Source of the DNA: Parvularculaceae bacterium
Lineage (GTDB): Bacteria; Pseudomonadota; Alphaproteobacteria; Caulobacterales; Parvularculaceae
Assembly: GCA_028280115.1 (NCBI GenBank)
Contig: JANQMJ010000017.1
Location: forward strand, 62,001 to 126,000
Length of the DNA stretch: 64,000 nucleotides
Reading direction: 5' to 3'
Both the position numbers and the translations under genes were made by a program. Positions 58,452 to 64,000 of this stretch are shown piece by piece; the stretch's first letter is position 1, and each line of letters opens with the position of its first letter. The notes beneath the pieces were generated by a model that worked only from the letters and a program-made list of their open reading frames with translations, was not told the origin of the DNA and ran no database searches.

Positions 58452-61400
58452 CTATTCCGCGGCGCGGGGAATGTCGGCGTCCTTCTTCGGCGCCGGCAGC
58501 CGGGGCGGCCGGGCATGGTCCGGCCGCATGCTCCAGCGCGAAGCAAGCGTTTTAAGTTTGGCCAGCGCGGCGGGGGCGCGCTTGCGCAGAACGCAGGGCG
58601 TCGCCAGCAACACCGGCGTCAAGACCAGCGTCAGCAGCGTTGAAAAGGCAAGTCCGTAAACCACGGCCGACGATAACAGCACCCACCAGTCGGACGTCGA
58701 TGAGCCGTGGGTGATCGTCCCGGCGGCGAAGTCGACGCTGATTTCAAACACCATGGGCAACAGCCCGAGAATGGTCGTCGCCGTCGTCAGCAGCACGGGA
58801 CGAAGACGCTGCGCTGCGGTGCGCACGACGGCGTCTTCGACAGCCAGGCCGGTGCGCCGCAGATGCTGATAGGTATCGATCAGCACGATGTTGTTGTTGA
58901 CGACGATGCCGGCAAGCGCGACGACGCCGACGCCGGTCATGATGACGCTGAGATACTGGCCGCTCAGCGCGACGCCGAGCAGCACGCCGAATATCGAAAG
59001 GATCACCGCCGTCAGCGTCAGCGCCGCGTGATAGAAGTTGTTGAACTCCAGGAGCAGGATCAAGGCGATCATGAACAGCGCCGCCGCCAGGGCGCCCTGG
59101 AAAAAAGTCTGCGCGGCGGCTGTTTCTTCATCGGCGCCGCGCATGATCCATGTCACCTCGTCGCTGAGCGCGCCCGATTCGAGCCAGTCCTTCATATGCG
59201 CAATCGCGCGGTCCTGGCTGACCTCGTAGCCGGCGTCGCGCGTATTGCCGTTGGCCATGACTTCGATAATGCGCTTGCCGTCGCGCCGCACCACACGGTC
59301 GACTTGCGGCCTGGCTTCGCGCGTGACGAAATTCGATAGCGGCACTGAGCCTTCCGGGGTTTGCACGCGAACCGAGTCGAGCGCGGTTATATTCCGCAGT
59401 TCCGCCGGATAGCGCGCGCGGATATCGATTTCGTCGTCGGAGTCATCGGGCCGGTATTTGTCGATGAGCAGGCCGTCCGTGACGAATTGCAAGACTGCGC
59501 CGGCCTGCTGCACGGAAAGCCCGTAGCGGCCGGCAAGCGCGCGATCGACTTCCATCGCCCACTCAATGCCGGGCAGGGGCAGCGTGTCTTCCTGATCCAT
59601 ATACATCGGAATTTCGCGCCCGTTCACCGTAGTTGTCGCTTCGTCCGCGAAGGTGCGCGTTTTGCGTGCGGCCGCGACCATGGCGTCGAAGTCGGGCGAG
59701 GAAATTTCGACCTGCACGTCCTTGCCGACCGGCGGACCGCCTTGACGCTGGCGCACCTCGACAATCACGCCGGGAACGCCCTGGACCCGGTAGCGCAGTT
59801 CCCGCAGGACCACGGTGGAATGCTCGCGCAGGGAATAGTTGACGAGATCGATGCCGACCTGGCCGATGGTCTCCGCAGGCATGTCCTGACCGCGCGCCAG
59901 ACCTTGGCCCGTCTGCAGATAGATGTGCTCGATCGCGGGATGGTCTTCGACCCGAGCCGCGACGTCCTGGACGATGTCGACCTTCTGTTCTTCTGAAAGA
60001 TTGCCCCGTCCCAGCACCAGGAGATTGACATCCTCGCTGTCGTTGCGGATGAAATACTCAACCTCCGGCGAGACCGCGCGAAACGTGATCAGGCAATAAG
60101 CGATGACCACGGCCGCCGCCGCGATGACCAGCAACGGTCGCTGGACAAGGCCGGACAGGGCCCGTGCGTAAACCGCGGTGGGACCTTCAAGCGTGGTCGG
60201 ATCGATCTCGTTGAGCTCATATTTCTTGACCGGCCGATCCGACATGCCTTTGATATTGTATTTGCGCTTCATCCACTCGGGGATGCCCATGAGCGAGCCG
60301 ATCACAGGCAGAAAGATGAGCGCCACAAAAAGCGAGGCGGTGAGAACGAAAATCAGCGTCAGCGGCAGATATTTCATGAATTCGCCCACCGTGTCCCGCC
60401 AGAACAGGAACGGCACGAAGGCGGCAAGCGTCGTTGCGGTCGACGTGATGACCGGCCAGAACATGCGCTTTGACGCTTCCAGATAGGCGGTCCGCCGGTT
60501 GGCGCCCTCGGCCATGCGGCGGTCGGCGAATTCGACAATGACGATGGCGCCGTCGACCAGCATCCCCACGGACAGGATCAGGCCGAACATGACCATCATG
60601 TTCAGCGTGTAGCCGCTGACGCTGAGCAGCATAAAAGCAAGCAGAAAGGACGTTGGAATCGCGATGCCGACCATCAGCGCGGGTCTGAGGCCGAGCGCGG
60701 CGACGACGACGATCATCACCAGCAATATCGCCGTCATGATGGACGCGGTCAGTCCTTCGAGACTGTCTTGCACTTCAATGGAACGGTCGCTGAGAAATTC
60801 ATATTTGATCGAGGCCGGCCAGAAGCTCGCTTCATCCTCCACGGCGGCGCGGGCCTCCTCGATGGTCTCGACGATGTTCGAGCCCGCCCGTTTTGACAGT
60901 TCCAGACCGATCGCCGGCCGCCCGTTGAACAGGGCGTAGCCTTCCGCGTCCTTGAACGTGCGACGCACATCCGCCAGATCGCCGATGGTGACGACATTGT
61001 CGCCTCTTGCGCGTATCGGGATCGACATGAGGTCGGCGGCGTTCTTCACCAGGCCGGGCGTCTTGATCGAAAAGCGACCGTCGGCGAGGTCGATCGAACC
61101 CGCCGTGACCAGCTGGTTATTGGCGCTGACCGCGTTAATCACCTCAAGCTCAGTCAGATTGTAGGATTCGAGCACCTTCGGATCGATAATGACTTCGAGC
61201 AGCTCCTCGCGGGCGCCGGTCATGTTCGTTTCAAGAACGCCGGAAACGCTGTCGAGGCGATCCTGTAAGGCTTTGGCTGTTTGAAAGAGCGCGCGCTCGG
61301 GCGCGTCGCCGTAAAGAATGGTGGTCAGGATCGGAAACTGGTTTTGAATATTGAATTCGACGACGATCGGCTCTTCCGCATCGGCCGGATACTCCGCTTT

Positions 61401-61748
61401 TGCGCGGTCGACCGCCTCGCGCACGTCCAACACGGCCTGATCGACATCGATCATCGCCTGGAATTCGATAATGATCTGCGCCGCGCCGTCATAGGCGAGC
61501 GCGTCGATCTGCACGACGCCTTCGATGCTTTGCAGTTCGAGTTCCGTCGGCCGCACCAGAAGGCGCTCGCCGTCTTCAGGCGACACCCCGGGTAAGGGCA
61601 GCGTGACCAGCACGAACGGCGCCGGCACGTCCGGTTCGGCTTCGCGCGGGACCGTTTGAAAGGCGGTGAATCCGAAAAAGATCATGACGACAAGCGTCGT
61701 CATCACCACGCGCATGCGTGAAAAAGCGGCGTCGATCAGCCTTGTCAC
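58452..61748 (-). CDS. RND efflux transporter permease
   Basis: A 1098-residue inner-membrane pump of the AcrB type. The early segment RMRVVMTTLVVMIFFGFTAF gives TM1; two large periplasmic loops follow, with porter segments. In TM4 the motif is SVGMLVDGAIVIVEFADRRM, where the second Asp of the usual VDDAIV is Gly. Later GIVVNNNIVLIDTYQHLRRT and VLTPVLLATPC mark the C-terminal half. It overlaps the adaptor gene by ATGA. No outer-membrane TolC-like gene is nearby, so it uses one encoded elsewhere. Confidence 0.94.
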   Translation of the reverse strand: MTRLIDAAFSRMRVVMTTLVVMIFFGFTAFQTVPREAEPDVPAPFVLVTLPLPGVSPEDGERLLVRPTELELQSIEGVVQIDALAYDGAAQIIIEFQAMIDVDQAVLDVREAVDRAKAEYPADAEEPIVVEFNIQNQFPILTTILYGDAPERALFQTAKALQDRLDSVSGVLETNMTGAREELLEVIIDPKVLESYNLTELEVINAVSANNQLVTAGSIDLADGRFSIKTPGLVKNAADLMSIPIRARGDNVVTIGDLADVRRTFKDAEGYALFNGRPAIGLELSKRAGSNIVETIEEARAAVEDEASFWPASIKYEFLSDRSIEVQDSLEGLTASIMTAILLVMIVVVAALGLRPALMVGIAIPTSFLLAFMLLSVSGYTLNMMVMFGLILSVGMLVDGAIVIVEFADRRMAEGANRRTAYLEASKRMFWPVITSTATTLAAFVPFLFWRDTVGEFMKYLPLTLIFVLTASLFVALIFLPVIGSLMGIPEWMKRKYNIKGMSDRPVKKYELNEIDPTTLEGPTAVYARALSGLVQRPLLVIAAAAVVIAYCLITFRAVSPEVEYFIRNDSEDVNLLVLGRGNLSEEQKVDIVQDVAARVEDHPAIEHIYLQTGQGLARGQDMPAETIGQVGIDLVNYSLREHSTVVLRELRYRVQGVPGVIVEVRQRQGGPPVGKDVQVEISSPDFDAMVAAARKTRTFADEATTTVNGREIPMYMDQEDTLPLPGIEWAMEVDRALAGRYGLSVQQAGAVLQFVTDGLLIDKYRPDDSDDEIDIRARYPAELRNITALDSVRVQTPEGSVPLSNFVTREARPQVDRVVRRDGKRIIEVMANGNTRDAGYEVSQDRAIAHMKDWLESGALSDEVTWIMRGADEETAAAQTFFQGALAAALFMIALILLLEFNNFYHAALTLTAVILSIFGVLLGVALSGQYLSVIMTGVGVVALAGIVVNNNIVLIDTYQHLRRTGLAVEDAVVRTAAQRLRPVLLTTATTILGLLPMVFEISVDFAAGTITHGSSTSDWWVLLSSAVVYGLAFSTLLTLVLTPVLLATPCVLRKRAPAALAKLKTLASRWSMRPDHARPPRLPAPKKDADIPRAAE

Positions 61749-62824
61749 CGCTCGGCTCCGGAAGCGGGCGCATCGAGCGCGGCCACATCGACGATTTGGC
61801 CGGTTTTGACGAAGTCCTGACCGCGCGTAATGATCTGGACCTCGCCTTCAAGGCCGGACGCCCAAACACCGCCGGCGTCTTCGCCGAGCAGTGCGAGCGG
61901 CGCGAACCCAACCGCGTTTTCCGGCGACAAGGTTCTGACGCCGACAGCGCCGTTGTCGTCCAGCGTCAGCGCCGAGCGGGGAATGCGATAGGCCATGCGC
62001 TTTTTGGCGAATACGGTGAACTCGGCCGTAACGCCGTCGCGCAGCGCGCCGTCTTCGTTGGGCACTTCGAGCTCCACATCGAAGGTTCGCGTCGCCGGAT
62101 CGGCCGCCGCCGCGACAAATTTGACGACGCCCTCAATGGTTTGGCCGGTGGCAAGCTGCGCCACGCCCCTATCGCCGATGACGATTTTGGCGACGTCTTT
62201 TTCCGAGACCGCGCCGGTCACTAAAAACGGCGATTGCTGGATCACGGCGCCGCAGGGATCGCCGACTTTTAGAAAATCGCCGACTTCCACATGACGCTGA
62301 TCGAATACGCCGTCGAACGGCGCGGTGATTTTGGTTTTCGACAGTTCGACTTCGGCCCGCTCGACATTTGCCGCAGCAAGATCGAGCGCGGCTTTTGCCG
62401 CGGCGACGCCGGTCTCCGCGCGGAAGCCTTCCCGGTTGAGCTCAACGGCGGCTTGGTGATCGAGACGCGCCTTGGCGAGCGCGGCGCGGGCTTCAGCGAG
62501 TTGGGCGCGTCGCGCATCGACGGCGATTTGACACAAAACGTCGCCCTTCGTGACAAGCGTGCCTTCCGGCGCGGGAGTCTCGGCGACGGCGCCGGCGGTT
62601 TCGGCGCGCACGAGCACATTGCGCTTGGCCGCCGTGCGGCCGCGGACGATAATTTCATCGCGCCATTCCTGCGGCGTCGCGGTCTCCGCCAGCACGGCGA
62701 ATCGGGTTTCGGCTTCCGCCGTCGCCTCCGCCGGGGCGCCGGCGAACAGGCTGCGCAAGAGGAAATATATGGCCACGATGGCGACCACCAGAAGGGCGAT
62801 CTTGACTGAATGGAACGCTTTCAT
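61745..62824 (-). CDS. RND efflux periplasmic adaptor (membrane fusion) subunit
   Basis: A 359-residue adaptor. The N-terminal anchor is at about 8-25 (IALLVVAIVAIYFLLRS), followed by the lipoyl half-motif VRAETAGAVAETPAPEGTLV, a helical hairpin (about 90-150, RRAQLAEARAALAKARLDHQ) and KTKITAPFDGVFDQRHVEVG. It links the pump to an outer-membrane channel. The start at 62824 gives MKAFHSVK; the longer frame adds 18 unlikely residues. Its 3' end overlaps the permease start, so the pair is one transcript. Confidence 0.93.
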   Translation of the reverse strand: MKAFHSVKIALLVVAIVAIYFLLRSLFAGAPAEATAEAETRFAVLAETATPQEWRDEIIVRGRTAAKRNVLVRAETAGAVAETPAPEGTLVTKGDVLCQIAVDARRAQLAEARAALAKARLDHQAAVELNREGFRAETGVAAAKAALDLAAANVERAEVELSKTKITAPFDGVFDQRHVEVGDFLKVGDPCGAVIQQSPFLVTGAVSEKDVAKIVIGDRGVAQLATGQTIEGVVKFVAAAADPATRTFDVELEVPNEDGALRDGVTAEFTVFAKKRMAYRIPRSALTLDDNGAVGVRTLSPENAVGFAPLALLGEDAGGVWASGLEGEVQIITRGQDFVKTGQIVDVAALDAPASGAER

Positions 62825-63053
62825 CGTTAACCGCGATTGGCTGGACTTGCCCGAGTGGATAAACCGCCCTTTATTCAAGCAATTATTTCACAAATCATTA
62901 TACTGGGTAGTGTATCGGCCGGATCAAGCTTGAATCCCAGCACTGGGGCGGATTTGTCAATCCCGCGCCCCTCGGCGGGGTTGAAAACCCTTAATAATAC
63001 CGGTTCTGGGTCAACGCCTGCGGCGATTTGTTGAGGACGGTTCCGAACAAAGT
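62825..63053. other. Intergenic region between the RND operon and queG
   Basis: About 230 bp without a gene. The part at 62870-62925 is AT-rich and probably contains the promoter of the RND pair on the minus strand. I could not assign a repressor site or a terminator with confidence. Confidence 0.4.
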
Positions 63054-64000
63054 CTAAGCGGTCGGCTCGCTTCCGCGATCCCATTCCCTCAGGACGCTCT
63101 TGTCGGTTTCGGCGGGAGCGTACTTTTCGCGCAGGGCGCTGAACGCTTTCGCGTCGATAAGACGCCAGAGGGCCCAGACCGCCGCGCCGCGCACCAGCGC
63201 GCTGTCGTCGCGCAATAAGGTTTCGGCAACGGATATCAGCGCCGGATCGCGCGCATTGCCGATGGCGATCAGCACGTTGCGCACGAAACGATTGCGGCCG
63301 GTCCGTTTGACCGGCGAACCCGCGAACAACGCGCGGAAAGCGTCATCGTCAAGCCGCGCGAGATCATTCAGCGACGGTGTGCGCAGTTTCTCGCGCGCAT
63401 GAAACGCCGCTTCCCGGGCCCGGCTGGCGAACTTGTTCCACGGGCAAACGGCAAGGCAATCGTCGCAGCCGTAAATCCGGTTGCCCATCGCCGCGCGGAA
63501 CTCGGCTGGGATGGGGCCTTTATGTTCAATCGTCAGATAAGAGATGCAGCGCTGCGCATCGAGCCGGTAGGGCGCTGGAAAGGCGTTTGTAGGACAGATA
63601 TCGAGACATTTTCGGCAGGCGCCGCAATGATCGCTTTCGGGCGCATCTGCGGGCAGTTTCAGCGTTGAAAAAATCGCCCCCAAAAACAGCCACGATCCGA
63701 ATTCGCGCGAGACGAGATTGGTGTGTTTTCCCTGCCAGCCGACGCCGGTTTGGGCGGCCAGCGGTTTTTCCATGACCGGCGCGGTGTCGACGAAGACTTT
63801 GACGTCGCCGCCGGCTTGGCCCACAAGCCAGCGGGCCAGGCGCTTGAGACGTTTTTTTAAAACGTCATGATAATCCTTGCCCTGAGCATAGACGGAAATC
63901 ACCCCCCGTGACGGATTTTCAAGCGCTATCAGCGGATTGCGGTCGGGACCGTAATTCATCCCGAGGACGATAACGCTTTGCGCGGCCGGCCAGAGCTTTT
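63054..64000 (-). CDS. queG: Epoxyqueuosine reductase, 5' part beyond the window
   Basis: The reading frame continues through the window end without a stop; the in-frame ATG at 63959 is internal. The visible 315 residues include the end of the N-terminal domain ([16 protein letters not shown]), the first 4Fe-4S motif [16 protein letters not shown], the second [13 protein letters not shown], and a C-terminal HEAT-like tail (about 230-300). QueG reduces epoxyqueuosine to queuosine in the tRNA wobble position using a cobalamin. The missing piece holds about 50 N-terminal residues. Confidence 0.95.
   Translation of the reverse strand, partial: KLWPAAQSVIVLGMNYGPDRNPLIALENPSRGVISVYAQGKDYHDVLKKRLKRLARWLVGQAGGDVKVFVDTAPVMEKPLAAQTGVGWQGKHTNLVSREFGSWLFLGAIFSTLKLPADAPESDHCGACRKCLDICPTNAFPAPYRLDAQRCISYLTIEHKGPIPAEFRAAMGNRIYGCDDCLAVCPWNKFASRAREAAFHAREKLRTPSLNDLARLDDDAFRALFAGSPVKRTGRNRFVRNVLIAIGNARDPALISVAETLLRDDSALVRGAAVWALWRLIDAKAFSALREKYAPAETDKSVLREWDRGSEPTA

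Overview
The window is a 64-kb piece of a GC-rich alphaproteobacterial chromosome. Three things suggest this: a Rhodobacter-type gene transfer agent (GTA) structural cluster, an ECF sigma/ChrR cupin anti-sigma pair with its usual target genes, and an arginine operon of the acetylcitrulline type with a fused N-acetylglutamate synthase/kinase, as known from Maricaulis and Xanthomonas. A Parvularculales- or Maricaulales-like organism is my inference. I see no tRNA, rRNA, CRISPR array or transposase.

1-11.75 kb: the distal half of a GTA head-tail cluster, all on the + strand, in the RcGTA order g6 to g15. It is unusual in three ways. The two tail-assembly-chaperone frames (g10 and g10.1) overlap with a lambda-type GGGAAAG slippery heptamer in the correct phase, and the second frame has no usable start of its own. 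Most gaps hold palindromic repeats of different families. Small lower-GC accessory genes, mostly on the minus strand, sit in the gaps after g11, g13 and g15, two of them beside duplicated 3' ends of the neighbouring GTA gene. The g15-linked insert carries a DUF1902/HicA toxin-antitoxin-like pair with palindromic operator candidates.

11.8-22.3 kb: an orphan multi-pass membrane protein, a DnaJ-like chaperone, an orphan helical protein, an alpha/beta hydrolase-OsmC fusion, a Do-type periplasmic protease, a two-component system, HU, and a lower-GC orphan. 22.4-29.3 kb: glnE followed by three overlapping genes (a degenerate FAD-oxidoreductase paralogue, an intact CrtI-like FAD oxidoreductase, and a GcvT-like folate protein). 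29.4-31.4 kb: EF-hand protein, ECF sigma factor, candidate anti-sigma factor and Spy/CpxP-like sensor. 31.4-34.6 kb: a short-chain dehydrogenase and a PAS-histidine kinase on the minus strand.

34.9-39.1 kb: argF' (N-acetylornithine carbamoyltransferase), the NAGS/K fusion and argC, split by a small membrane protein and a GIY-YIG nuclease that lies between two inverted-repeat elements. 39.1-42.7 kb: a Kef-type antiporter, a zincin and a serine hydrolase. 42.8-46.3 kb: the rpoE-chrR pair, divergent from a FAD amine oxidase and a DUF1365 gene with an ECF-type promoter. 46.3-48.9 kb: 3-oxoacid CoA-transferase A/B, a convergent HxlR regulator with an operator-like promoter, and a small secreted protein. 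48.9-64 kb: housekeeping and envelope genes: metallo-beta-lactamase-fold hydrolase, class II DAHP synthase, sugar oxidoreductase plus DegT aminotransferase, nadE, gltX, LOG-family hydrolase, LysM protein, an RND efflux pair, and a queG gene cut by the window end.
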